Origin: Torreya grandis
Taxonomy: Eukaryota; Streptophyta; Pinopsida; Cupressales; Taxaceae
Length of the DNA stretch: 64,000 bases
NCBI GenBank assembly: GCA_037957365.1
Contig: JARHVA010001175.1
Span: forward strand, 1,457,001 to 1,521,000
Reading direction: 5' to 3'
Position 1 is the stretch's first letter. Each line of letters starts with the position of its first letter. The notes beneath the pieces were generated by a model that was given only the letters and a program-made list of their open reading frames with translations, was not told the origin of the DNA and searched no databases. A program made the position numbers and the translations under genes. Shown in pieces: positions 38,290-51,900 of the stretch.

Positions 38290-39640
38290 GAGATCTTGCA
38301 TCTTATGGTTTAGTGCATAACATCAACTAGTAAAATGTCCAGAAACTCTATGGTAATCGTAATTTTAGTTGACATCATATAATTTAGGAAAATGTAGAGA
38401 AGTATCTAAATAATACGGTGAAGGAATATAAATAAATATATACTCAAGTAAGTATTTAATAGCTTTGTGAGGAAGTTTTGGTAATCTTGTGAATTGTTGA
38501 AGTTTACCATAAGGTGGATAGACAACCTTGTTAGGTGGTTATGATAATGTGTTTAAATTGTTGGCATCATTCTTAGCTTGAAAAGTTATAACATCAATAA
38601 AAATAGATTTTAATGTTAATTTTTAGTAATATTTATAATTAATATAGGTATGAACATTTGATGTATACTTGAGCATATTTTCCTCTAAAAGTTTAATCTC
38701 ATAGTTGTGAAGCATATGGAAAATTTCATTTAAAGATTGTTAAGTATTGAAAATAATTTTGGATTTGAGTGGTTGTAGAAACTATTGTAAAAATACTTTG
38801 TATTTCACTATTAGCAATATGACGAGACATTTTTTTAATCATAATATTGAATCTAAACACATATTTTGAAATAGTCTCACTAGTTCCTTGTTTGAGTTGT
38901 GTAATTTGAGAAAATGTGACCTTTTAGCTAATGTTTATTAATAAATTTTCTAATAATGTGTTTTCCAAATCCTTAAATCAACACATAAAACCTATAGGTA
39001 AGTAATTAAACTAACCCAAGGAATATTCATTTATAATTCTATGGAAAATCATGTCTATCAATAAATTATCATCAAAAAAACCAAAGCATGAAGCAAAATA
39101 ATATCTAATGTGATACAAAGGATCAACTTTACCATTGTATTGATAACATTTTGGCTTTGATAAACCAATAATAAAAGGATGGGTGAAGACCTCATGAGTC
39201 AATTGGATGTGTAATATTTATTGAGATATAACCATATGACTAGACTTTTTATACCTTTAGGATAGTTGTGTGATTTAAAATTACATGTCTTAAAGTTTAT
39301 CTTTAATCAAAATATCTTGATATGTTGTAGCATGTTTGGGATCAATCATATTATTATCATTGTTAGTAATAGAGATTTGATTGGTAGTTTACCTATGACT
39401 AAAACCATGAGATAAAACATGAGAAGTAGTTTGTGATGATATATGAGTAGGTGGATTATAATTAGGAGGTACCAAAGAAGGATTGGGTTGTGCAGGAATA
39501 GTAGGAATAATTTGAGTAGGGATTGCATTAGGTTGAGGTATATAACTATTACTAAGATAACTAATATAATTAGCCTTACCAACCATTGTAGAATTAGAAC
39601 CTCTAAAAATAAAATTAGAAACATTAAAGGGACCATGGAT
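38290..39640 (-). pseudogene. Gypsy gag with proline-rich N-terminus and zinc-knuckle region (decayed)
   Basis: The N-terminal part (39,389-39,586) is rich in P, N, S and Q (NPSLVPPNYNPPTHISSQTT). The capsid-like core at 39,011-39,202 reads HPFIIGLSKPKCYQYNGKVD, then PLYHIRYYF, matching ...YPKFPQYNGKSDPLYHI... of plant gypsy gag. Farther on, LKQGTSETISKYVFRFN and KKMSRHIANSEIQSIF correspond to the usual ...QGE-ESVS-Y--RF... block. A knuckle-like segment YDYHRVSGHFTS, then CYALNHKMQDL, lies near 38,310-38,360; its first Cys is Tyr. Many stops interrupt it. Confidence 0.7.
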
Positions 39641-39784
39641 ATTATTCTCAGGTGTAGGTTCCTTATCCCTTGTTACATTTTTTACTTACTTTAACATAAT
39701 AAACATAAGTTCGAAGCATGCATGATTTTTCTAAGTTAAATTTTTGAATTTTAAAAATTATAGTAACTCTATTGGGATCAATGT

Positions 39785-39950
39785 CATCAAAAAACTCTTC
39801 GTCATAACAAACATTATCCACTTAATCATTATCATATTTTTAACATCAAACATAACCACTCACATTTTATCAAAATAATTTTCATCATCACAAAAATTAT
39901 CCACTTAATCATTATCATATTTTTACCATTAAACATAACCACTCACATTT
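39785..39950. repeat. Two tandem copies of an 83-bp unit
   Basis: ATTATCCACTTAATCATTAT and CATAACCACTCACATTTT recur with a period of 83 bases and few differences. On the minus strand the unit encodes an acidic stretch (KYDND, FCDDENYFD), so it may be a duplicated part of an N-terminal gag extension. Confidence 0.75.
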
Positions 39951-41054
39951 TGGATCCATATTACTTATATTTTAATTTAAACTAGCATTTAAATTCTAAA
40001 AAATAGTAGAAGTATTAATTTCAAATGCATTTTTCATTTTTCATTTCAAATAATCAAAAATAGGAAATAAATAAAGTTTAATAAATTCATAATAATCACC
40101 ATTTAATATAGCACTTCACCTAGTAGGGTGTACAGATATAGGCTTCCTAGTTAACCTAATATTTAAGCATAAACAACATGTAGAAAGATAAGGCTAATGA
40201 TTCAAAAATAAGATAATAAAAAGAATAACCATATCTAAAAAATTTAAAATCATACACAAAGGGTATGAAGGTTATGAAATTCTAGATGTAGTGTTTGAAA
40301 GAATAGAGGGATTCACCAATTTTTAAGGATTATATGTAATTTTGAAGAGTATGGAGGTTCACCCTAAGGTTTGAGGTGTCTAAAGACTAGAGTGGTTATC
40401 TAAAATGTTTTATATATTTGAATCATGACAGGAATAACACTATGCACATTACATTAAAACTATTTCATAACACAAATCTATGTAAATACAATAAACATGA
40501 TAATAAATATATATCTAAAACATGAAAAAAAAATATAAATTTAGATACTTAAAACTTTAAAAATGAGGTTCATAGAGAAATACCTAATTATGACTTACTT
40601 TTTCACTATTAAAGGTTGAAGTTGAATGAAAACAATTCTATTTTAGAAATACTTTGAGGTTTTCTTTCATCTATTCAAATTGATCAAAAACCTCTCTCAC
40701 TTTCTTAAAAAATCATTATATATTTCCTAAAATTATTATTTATTTCTCTAAATTAAAATAAATATAAAATTTGGATATTATCTCTAATTTCAAAAAAAAT
40801 ATGGGTTTTTTCCTCTACTCATTCCAATCAAATACCTTTCTCACTTTCTCAAAATTAAAAATAAATTGCTCAAAAATGTTATTTCTTTCATTTTTTAGTG
40901 TCATATATTCCTCAAATGTTGGGAACACTTTCATTTGTGTCTTAATATCAAAAAAATATCTCACATTATTGAATTGATGCATAAAACTTCCAAAATAACT
41001 TCTTCTTTAATCTTTGACCTAATCATCAATAAATTTTTGGTTATTTAGCACATG
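39951..41054 (-). other. Leader of the gypsy element, no gene seen
   Basis: AT-rich sequence between the PBS at 41,055 and the gag N-terminus. Short frames only; no domain recognised. Confidence 0.4.
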
Positions 41055-41075
41055 CATGTTGGGTTCACCAAAAAA
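41055..41075 (-). other. Primer binding site-like sequence of the gypsy element at 37.6-41 kb
   Basis: Minus strand: TTTTTTGGTGAACCCAACAT, a common plant LTR-retrotransposon PBS pattern, similar in type to the one at 26,171-26,190 but with an extra AA. Gag lies at the expected side. The 5' LTR would start just to the right, but no partner LTR was found, so its length is unknown. Confidence 0.5.
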
Positions 41076-42300
41076 TTTACAGTTCATATTAAGATAAACC
41101 CACCTTTAATAATTGGTGTGGAATCCAACCCTAGATAAAATAGGAGGTCTGGGATTTAGATATATCATAAAATAAACTCAAAGAGAGGATTGTATAAGAA
41201 AAGCCTACCCTAGGCACAAGGGGCCCAAGTTCCTAAAATTAAATACCAAACAAATATGGGTACACTCAAGGATTGACAAAAAAGATCAAAGAAATATTCT
41301 AGGGGGGAATCAAAACCAAAGAAACACCCAAAAAGGCACCAACTAAAAAGAAAATAATATTACATGATCCCCATAAGACCCAAACCCTTAGAGGGGAGAA
41401 ACTAAAAAACTAACAAACAATCTCCCATAAGGGGGAAGGAGACATAACTACTTTTGACTGGTGTGGTAGCTAGTTTGTTTTATTAGGATCAAAAACCAAC
41501 TTGGAATAATGAATAAAGAGTCCTAGGTATTAAAAAAAACCATCAGGGTCCCCAAGGACCCAAACCCAACAAATTTGACAAAGAGACCAAGCTAGTAATA
41601 GTACTAGTGTCCCTAACAAACACCAGACCAATTTTAATTAAATAAAAAAACACCAAGTTGGGCACAAATGGAGGCCTGGGCCTCCCTTTTTGAACCCATA
41701 TAGAGATCACTAGAATTTATTATACCAAAGAGATATAAATAAGAATATAAGAAAAATGCAATGATCAAATGGAACATAAAAGTCCAAAAGTAAAAATAAG
41801 CCCAACAAGATAGATAAAATAATATTTGAAAATCAAAAAGATGGTCCTTAGGATCATATCCCAATAGATCCCTTCCAACTTTAGCCTTAGATCTAATCAG
41901 TCGTAGATTGAATCTCACAGCCACCTCATAAGCCAAAATATTGTAAATCAAAGTAAAAAAACATCCATCAAATGTATGAAGAGAAATGGCCAAAAATCCC
42001 AAAATGCAATCCAACTCAAATTTGAAATTCTAACAGGCTAGAATTGGGAATGTAGCCCAATGTTCCATAAAATCCAATGAATTTATCAATCAATCCACCC
42101 ATGACTAAATCCCATCCACCAAAAATTATTAGCTATAGTAAAAAATTCCACAAGTCCCAAAACAAGGGAGATTGAAAAAAATGCCACACATGGAACAAAG
42201 AGAGATTGAGGATTGAAGTCTTGGCTAATATGTTTTAGGAATATCAAGTAGTGGACCACAATATTTACAACCATCTTAGGTCCCATCTAATTAAACTAGA
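41076..42300 (-). other. Probable 5' LTR territory with a 126-codon open frame
   Basis: By its place beside the PBS this should be LTR. It contains the longest uninterrupted frame in the non-coding part of the window, 41,634-42,014 (minus). The frame is hydrophobic in the middle (YLSCWAYFYFWTFMFHLI) with a basic stretch before it (RSKAKVGRDLLG). I recognise no family. LTRs can hold chance frames, and the hydrophobic composition is what T-rich antisense DNA gives, so I do not call a gene. Confidence 0.3.
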
Positions 42301-42839
42301 AAAATTTAACCAAATAATGAACCAAAATTTATGGTTATTCATGGTTTAAAGGATAAATATTACATGCAAAAAAAAACAAAAATAGGGTGCAAACTAAAAC
42401 TATGATATAATAGTAAACTAAAAAAATCAAATCTATATTATAACAAAAAATATGGAATTAAATTTAGTCGATCAAACAGGCAATAAAATCAATGAAAATA
42501 TAAAATGAGATAAAAACATACCCAGGTAGGTAAAACTATGTTATTTTGGATGTAGAAGCATGTTTTGGAAGTTGACTAAACTATACCATTTAAATTTAGA
42601 ATAAAAGGGTCACTATGACAAAATTATAAAGTCAACAATTGTGTACCATAGAGAATTGGTATAATATCAACTATGTACCTCTATTGATTATGTACCTAGG
42701 TGTTAATTTTATACTTTATTCCTTTTATAATCTAAAAAATATTATGGGGAAGTGCAAAGGATAATGTAATTTATGTTTGTCTATTTGTTTTACAAATTTG
42801 ACTAGTACAATGCAATTAAATTCCACTCTTTCACTCCAT

Positions 42840-43240
42840 AACTTGACACTCAAATGTAGAAACATAATAGTTGTGCAAACTATTTGACTTAGAAACCCAT
42901 TTAAGAGTTTTAGCTACATATCCAAAGCACTTGTAATCATAATCAATGTAGTTTTATTTTAAATGTGAGAGAAATTACAAACCAAGTGAGATAAATGATT
43001 TCACCTCCTCTCCTGAATATTAAAATGTAGCTATATGCTCCCACTATAAACTTATTTTGGCACACAATGATGATGGAACAACTTGTAGATGCAATGTGGA
43101 CTCAATGTGAAAGATCATTGATAAGTGTATAAAATGATTTTAATATATTTTTGGCTCAAAATTGAGGGATCTTACTTTAATCAATAAGTTTTCAAATGAC
43201 TTAGGATTGATTTACATATAAAAGGATCTCTAGGACATGA
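42840..43240. repeat. Diverged repeat block A, copy 1
   Basis: Shares an ordered series of short matches with 48,600-48,960: TTTTAGCTACATAT / TTGTAGCTACATATACCACA, ACCTCCTCTCCT, GCTATATGCTCCCACTATA, then GATGATGG, CAATGTGGACTCAATG and ATAAGTGTA. Non-coding. Confidence 0.55.
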
Positions 43241-44057
43241 TGATCATAAGCTAGCTATAAGATAGTGGGTTAAGTTAAATTCAAGTTGCATGAGATCATT
43301 ACAAGAAATAAGGACCTATAAAATCATGATGGTAAAAATATATAGGTCTTCAATTTCATCTAGATCAGAATTCGTATACCATCAATTTTGTATCAAAATG
43401 AAAAAAGACTCATAATGAAGATAAGACTATTAAAGAATGGATGACTAGGTGTTTGAAGCTAACAACATAAAAATATGACATGAATATGAGAATATCTATA
43501 TGACACAAGAATGGATAGACTATAATATGGTCTTATATGTGTTTGAAAATATATAAATGTATACAAGTCAACTAAGTGTGAAAATTCATGACAAAGACAA
43601 TAAAAAAATGTGTCAAACTAAAATTATGTGTTTAAATAATGGCCAACTTTGATGCTCATGTTCATTTGAATACAATTTTGTAAAATTAAAATAATAATTG
43701 AAGCACATACCTCCACTTACCTAGTAAAATAAGGATCAAATGTCTAAAAAATTGGGTGAGACCATACCCATATTCATTAATAATTCCTAATAAATATATT
43801 TGTACCTTCAAAAAATGTATTTGTTCAATGCCTCGATAAATTTCTATGAATGTAAGCTATGAAATATAAATTGAAAATGTGATTATATAGTGAATATACC
43901 TGATGGTATATGAACCATGTTTCCACTCTTGGATTATACAATTGAAAAATTGGTAGTGACTTCTTTGTTGGGAAAAACCATAATAATAACGATGACGGAA
44001 ATAGATGTAATAGCATGAAGGCCAAGAAACACTCCTCAATATGTAATCACTCCATTA

Positions 44058-44380
44058 TATATGAAACACTACAAAAATATGAGGAAAGGAGATCAAGAGA
44101 TAAATATTCAATTTTTATAAATCATAGGACTAACTAAATCATATATCTATCAAGATATTGAATCAGTATACACAAGGAGATGATGGGTATAATTACTTAT
44201 GAAATAGTACTTTCCTCTTTCAATATTATTCACTTAAGTGGCACATTTGATTGGGCCACTTATAGGTGGCATCTATAAATTATGTGTGCATTAATTTTTT
44301 ACTTATCCTATTCTGAATCTAGAAAACTCTAATTAATCACACTTAGCATAGATAAGATAATATATAAGGTAATATTAGTG
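44058..44380. repeat. Diverged repeat block B, copy 1
   Basis: Matches 48,203-48,500: AAACACTACAAA, GGAGATCAAGAGA, GATTGGGCCACTTATA and AATCACACTTAGCATAGATAA all recur in the same order. Confidence 0.65.
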
Positions 44381-44389
44381 CATGTATAA

Positions 44390-47300
44390 TAATGCAATAA
44401 TAGCCCCCTTAAGTAGAACTTAGGGAGGCTTATATAAAACTAGAAAGAAAAGAATCCTCTAAAAATGGGTCGTAAAAACTATGTTTGATGAGGTACCCAT
44501 ATAGAATGAAGTGCACTGGACAAAATGAGACACTTTTAAAGGGTCTCTCAAATAACTATTAAAATAAAATAAGTGACTAGAGGTTCTAAGATATAATTCA
44601 AATCATCCCAAGAAGCGATAAAACAAAAGCAATAAACCAAAATGTTAAAAACATATATGTTGATCCATTACTAAAGAGAGTGCATTGTATGTGTTGATCT
44701 ATCACTAAATAAATTTTATTAGATGGGTTGAATCCATTATAAATGAGTTCATTGGATGGGATAAATTCATAACACAAAGTACAAGTGAATGACTAACCAA
44801 TGAATAACTCAAAAAATTTAATATTAGCTTGAATCCATTGCTCGATCATTAAGGAAGATGAATAACACACTAACTACACCATAATAGTTCCATACAAGTA
44901 TACTATCAAACTTTTGAATGAGGTGTTAAAAATAAAGAGTTCACAAAAACTAATGTCATCAATTGAAGAACTACTAGAAGTTGATGTTGAGATGTGATGA
45001 TATAAGGAGAAGAAAGGGAGATATACATAACACCTAAATAAAGTACTATTTTTGAATGGGTGGAGTGGATGAAAATAGTTTTATGAGTGGTCTAAATCCA
45101 CTACTCAAACACTAAAAGTTTGATAGATGTTTGGGATGCTAGATGATAACATTTTCAAATTAAGTGTCAAAAACATAAATTAATCTCACAAAATACATTT
45201 GAAAATAAATGATGGGGATGATATTACATGTTATTATCAAAAAAATATCAATAAGGTGGGATTTTAGTAAAAACATTGATGTATCCACCAAAATACACAT
45301 GGTTTGATCCACATGCATACATTATTGTATATAATGAGAGTTAAAATAAGTGAAAAACCTCAAGATAACTATAGGATTGATATGATGATGGGAGAGATGA
45401 AATACCCAAAAGTGATATAGGAAAAGTTTATAAGACAAAATAAACACATGCATAAAAGTAGACAAGATTGAAACAAAAATCTCCCCTTGGCACTTTTTGG
45501 TTTAGTGTGAATGAAATATGCATCCTAAAAAACACCAAAAAAATACAAAAAAAAAAAAAACATTGTATATACCGTAATATATCCAAATAAGGAGACTATC
45601 TATCTATAAAAAAAATCCATCATAATTGCTCCAAAAAAAAGGAACATTGATGGATAGTATGAAAAGTGTGAGGAAGATGCAGTTGAAAGGTGGTGGAACC
45701 ACTCCAATAAAATCCTCATAGATATCATTTTCAGTACCACCACAACTAATATAAAATCTATACTATATGAACACATGTAATTGAAGAATATGTTGACAAG
45801 TGTTTTAGTGCCATATGTACAAATAGGCCATATAAGGAAACAACCTAATTTATAACTTTGTTAGGACTTTCATGCCTAAAATAATAGGGCTTTCATACCT
45901 AATTAAATGTGTATCATAAATCACATGTCATTTTTTGTCTTGATGAAGAGAATAGAAATAAAAAACTAGAGTTTAGCTTATGTGAAGTGGTTCCAATGAA
46001 ATTGAAACACTTGATTGATAGCCAATCATTAGCAAGCAATCCAATAAACATGATGGATAGGGAAAATAGTAACGTATAAGTATTTATGAACACTTCCACC
46101 AAGATTACCATTGGAACAGAGTATGTGGGATCCAAAATTAGTGATGTGTTTCTCAAATGAGCCAAACATTTATGTAGTTTGATCTAAATATGGGTGTATA
46201 ATAGGCACAAAAACAAGTGTTTCATATACAAAATTAAAATAGGATCTAGTAGGTCACAAGATAAAATCAAATCATAAAGATGTGCACCATATCCAAGAAC
46301 AATTTATGTGTCACATGATGGACTAGGTTCAATGGAAAGAGTGCCCATAGTGTCAATTTTGCATTGAAAGTGTGTAACTATGACTTGTAATGAGTGAATG
46401 AAATCATATTTTTAAAATACAAGTGAAAAATAAAAGGATGTTTATTTTTTATTTTCCTACTCTATTCAACTAACTCAACCATATCATTTTGAAGTACACA
46501 CACTTTTGAGAATAATATATCATTTTTAGATTATAGGTTATTATTGGATAGCATGAGGGTGTGGATGTCTTAGGAATTAAACCATTAAAATAATTCAAAA
46601 AAGTCCTTAGAATAAACCTAAAATAGAAACACACTCACAAGATGAAAAATCACTTCCAAACTACTCATAGTGGTGTAGTTTTTATAAATTTCCTTGTAAA
46701 ACAATGTTGCACAAGTGAAAAATTCACATGCCCATAATATAAAAATTGATTGATGGATACAAAAATAAGAATTAAAAATCTCATACTACTATTTATAACT
46801 TCAAAAAGTGAGTTGCAATGCTAGATTGAAATAAAAATATAGATAAATTTGTGATTCCATGTAGTATAATTTAGATCAAAGCATGCCAATAATTCTACTA
46901 AAAAAATACAAAACTTTAGAACATAAAACATACAAAAAATCCTAATGGGTCTCAATATATGTACCTAGGTATGTGCATGAATGGGGTCTCTAATAAGGTT
47001 TCACTACAATAAATGTTGTACTAGTGAAAATCAGGTTCCAAAAAAACCACAAATTTAGTTCCAATGCATTTGGTTCAAAAATAGTAATCTAAAGAAAAAA
47101 CTAGGCACCTCCAAACCCTCCTAGATCTCAAGATATCAACCCAATAGAAAAATATTTCAAAACAAGGGCTAAGGTACATAGGGAAATCTTAAGGGGATAA
47201 AAAATATATTTTTCAATAATATGAGTTCCTAGTTGCTATTGGTTAGGAATTAATTTCTAGAATTAAAGGATTTTTATGGTCACTTGGGAGGTTAGGAACA

Positions 47301-48200
47301 ATATTTTAATTACATGTGTAGTAATATGAAAAAAGGTGATGTGGACAGTAGCTAAAGTGGGTTTTGTAGTAACACATGCATACAAATCAATGACATGGGC
47401 ATAACATGGGAGATCATGTTTAGTCAACACAAGAATTAACATGCACATTCAACAACATAGGGGGCATGTGGGAAGCATAGATATAAAAAATGACAACGCA
47501 TAACAACATCTATTATGGTAGTGAGGTGTAGGCATAAAATCAATCTATAGAGAATATAAAGTTATACATGATAGGGATAAACACCAAAATGTATAAAACT
47601 AGTATAAACACCAAGCAAATATAAAACATGGTGGGAGGAGTCTCTTAAAATACACAAACATGTATGACAAAGCATTTTAGGTCCATAAGATGATAGATCT
47701 ATACTTTTATATAAATTATACAAATTTTTTAAAAAAATAATAAAATCTCACAACAAATTCTTTATCTATATGGTATGAACTGTACATAGGCAAGATCTAA
47801 AACCACAAAGAAAATCATTATATCTTCTATCATAAAATCTTATCAATATTATAATTTATTTTCAACCCTTTTAGATGTAATGTAATGGTTAGATTGTTCC
47901 AAAATACTCTATAAAAAATGTTTCCCTAAAAAAATACTTACAATGCAGATCATATCTAAATGAAAAACATCCATATGGTATTTTTGGAAACCCATAAAGA
48001 TGGGTGGATCATAACTGAGATTGGTAATGGATAAGTAGTGTGGAAATTTTATGCATGTATAAATCAATAATTAATTATCTAAAGGATAAATAAATTTGAT
48101 GCCATGTTAGGAAAAATATTTTATCACCATGAGGGAAAAATACTAAGATCATGAAGGTTAGTACACATTTCTTAGAATGTGCTCACTTCATTAGGTCTAA
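44390..48200. other. AT-rich non-coding sequence between repeat blocks
   Basis: No domain recognised in any frame. Short lines such as CTCCCCTTGGCACTTTTTGG at 45,482 and CTTCCCCTTGGCTCAAGTGG near 49,402 echo one another and may be relics of one repeat family. Nothing further can be supported. Confidence 0.35.
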
Positions 48201-48202
48201 AA

Positions 48203-48500
48203 CACTACAAACAAATGAGGAAATAAGATCAAGAGATCAAAATATTTTTTTCATATTTCAGAGGATTAACTGAATCATCTATCTATTAAGAGAGTAAATA
48301 AATATACAAATGGGAATGGGGGGTATAAATGGCTTATGTAAGAGTAAGATCCCCTCTCCCTACTCAAAACTCAAGTGAAACATGTGATTGGGCCACTTAT
48401 AAGTGGAATCAATAAATGAGGTGAGCATTATCTATTTTTTTATCCTTTTCTCAGCCTAGATAAGCATGACTAATCACACTTAGTATAGATAAACTAACTT
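48203..48500. repeat. Diverged repeat block B, copy 2
   Basis: Counterpart of 44,058-44,380. It is followed almost at once by block A copy 2, whereas copy 1 has the order A then B. Confidence 0.65.
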
Positions 48501-48599
48501 AGAAGCTAGATTATTATTATCACCCTAGCATTCTTAGGTACTATCACTTTCAACATGTGTTGAATTGATTCTCTCTAGTTCCTTGAACTAACCTTCAAA

Positions 48600-48960
48600 T
48601 ATAGTAAGAAAATAGTGTGTGAAAGTTAGCTAACTCAGGAAACCTCTTAAATAGTTGTAGCTACATATACCACATGGTTGTAATCATATGCAATGTAGTT
48701 CTCTTGTGCATATGATTGAAATCCAAACCCAATTGAAAAATTCCTTTACCTCCTCTCCTAGATAGTCAAAAATAACTATATGCTCTCATTATATACTTTA
48801 TTTATCATAAGGTGATGATGGCATAAGATGTATATGTAATGTAGACTCAATGATAAATCTCCATGACAAGTGTAAAAAGGATTTTATCAATGTATAGCTC
48901 ACTAATCTTAAGTTGAATGTATGTAAGAGGATCCCTAGGAATGTGTATGTCAGGAAAATA
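48600..48960. repeat. Diverged repeat block A, copy 2
   Basis: Counterpart of 42,840-43,240, with shared pieces in the same order. Confidence 0.55.
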
Positions 48961-51900
48961 TGATCAATAATATAAATATTATATAATTTTAAAAAAATGG
49001 ATAAGATCATATTATACCTAATGCACTTATAATTGGTCATGCCATAAAGTGGGGTAGATTTTATAATCAAGATTTGTCTATAAATGGGGGATCAAGGCTA
49101 TAATTAGGAATCATATACAAGGAATTGATGAACAGAGACAACCTAGATCCAATATGTAAAAGAGGTAACCTAAAGAGATAAAAATACCACTGGGTAGTAA
49201 TGAAGAGGCACCTAAACTAATGATGGTAATCAATAGTTATATAATTAAGGATATATTGGCATTCAAATATAACATAAGATAAACTAAGCATGGAAAGTTG
49301 AAAATGACATATTACTATAGTATATGCATATAAACCAAATGAAATAAAGAGTTTAGAGATAGGAATAATTACCTTGGGTTGAATTTTTGGCACATCAATC
49401 TTCCCCTTGGCTCAAGTGGCACTTTATGAGAGATGTTATAGGTGAAGAGTTAAAAGATAAAGATGAAGACCAAAATATCCATAGTTAGGGACTCAAAATT
49501 TTAGGTCTACTTCTCTATTTTATCTTCCTTCTCATGAAATCCAAAGACTTTGTACAAACATATATCTCCATAATTATAATCTCATACACTCTAATTCCTC
49601 TTCTTCCATTAAAATCAAGTTTTTTTTTTTCACAAGCATAGTAGAAAAGCATTATAACTCTATAAAAATGACATTTGGGAGATGTATATAAATGGATCTA
49701 ACTCCTCAAAGTGACCTTTAAATAATTTTGACAAACTCAATCCATATAGATACATTATAAATATTAAGAATCAAAACAATATTATGATAGCTAGGGATGA
49801 TACAATATATAAGGCACATAAATATATCAATTTTTTTTAATATAATTGAAATTGGGCCATAGGTTTTAAATAAAACATAGGGACTAGAATAGAACTAACT
49901 CAACATGGGTGAGTTAGGCTATAAATACATGGAACTAAGTAAAAAAGAGAAGAAAATAGGGAAAAGAGTGCCACGGGAGATTAAACTAACCAAAAAGTAA
50001 GATAATGGGTGTAAAAATGTGTAGTAGGAAATAATATGACAAACTATAATAAATTATCATGAGCTTTCCCAACCCTAATCAGGTGCACTCCTTATGACGT
50101 ACACTCAAGGATATTGATGTGTCAATGAGACCTACAAGAGAAATTTTCAATACTTGAAAAATATGTGTATACACATGCCCCACCAAAATCTCATCATGTG
50201 TAACAATAGTGTAATATGAGATGGTGATTTTAGAAATTAAACAACACAAAGATGAAAATGAGTATTATGATTAAAATGTTGATACATGAAATAACTAAAA
50301 TTACCATATACAACTTACCATTATGATAAAATAAATTTCATTCAAATACCTTAGTCTTGATTATGGTGGGTGAAGAAACTACATTTGGAAACTATATATA
50401 CCAAACATTTTATTTTATCCCTTCTTTTATGATTTTTCTTATAGCATATTATCAATGCATCAATATCCATGAATGCATGCCTTAAAGGTTACATTGGGAA
50501 TGGCATTGTATAATATTATGGTACTTTTCAAGATATTTTTCCATAATATATTTTTACACCATCACTACTATCAATCTAACCTTTTCCAAGTCTCTATCCA
50601 TCCTTCCCTTTTATATAATTCATGTCTAGATTTTTTAGATTCCATATATCCTATGATACCAACCTAGTTGACAACATTTTTTGTGTATTTATACTTCATA
50701 TACTATATTAGTTAGCCCAATATAGTTCTAAGTTTATATTCTAACATTTTTATTATATGAGCTTCGATGATAACATAATGTGTTAGCTGACATATTCCAA
50801 CTATATGGGCCTAGAAAATACTTTTGGCTTAGATTTTAGAGTTGTATTTAGGTATTGGAACCATATATAGGGGTCATATTTCATTCTCAATAATATTAAT
50901 CAAATTCATACACTTTTATTACACTCATATTTATTGCCTAAAGAAGTATTTAGGATAGTTAAAAGTTAAGAACCTTATCTTTGAGGTCATGTCATGTGGT
51001 TTTATTAAATATCAATAGGAGCGTTCATTGAGAGTTACTAACTAAGGATATCTAGGTATTCATCCAACCATTTGAGGTTTTCAACCTAAAACATCTCTCT
51101 CAAAAATCCACTTAAATCAAAAGGGTAGATTAAAGCGTTGATGAATCCACCCCAAGGTGAACATTTTTATCCCTACACTCTTGCCTTTAGATAATTAGTC
51201 GATTGGATGTTTTTTTATAGCTATGTGGATGTATGTGTGTGCCCTTATTAATATATTCCTTATAATGAATAAGTTTGTATAGATATAGGGTTTCTTAGGC
51301 TTGCCATTTATCTCCTTAGTTTGCATAAACCCCCATTTGGTTAACCATAGCACGTTAACTTATTTATAATCACTTACCCATCATTTACTTTAAATTTACC
51401 CATTTACAATCATTTAATTTACTTCATCTTTCCATCCATAGTCACAATCATTTACCTTTGTTGAGGTCTAGTGAGACTTATATAATATTGCCGTAGGCTC
51501 AGGATTTGAAACCTTTTTCTTTTAACTTTTGATTTTTAGGCTACCCTATGTTATATCTATGGATATCATTAGTCCTGAATCATTTATCTAATTATATGTA
51601 GTATCTATTTGATTGACGTTATTTGATTCCTAGTCCATTGAGAGAAATAAGATAGTTGTAGGTCATCCTAGACTATGCATACATTATGGTGAACCTTATG
51701 TGAATCTTATCTTGCCTTTGGTTGGATCAATTTCATGTGTGTATTTTTATCCTCTTATTAACATCATTAAAATCATCATATATATTTTAGTCTAATTGTA
51801 TCAGTGAAATTGATATCATTTATCATTTTTATTAAATGTATCATCTAAATCAATACTATTTTATGTCTTTCTACAACTATATTGGCCAGACTAATAGTAT

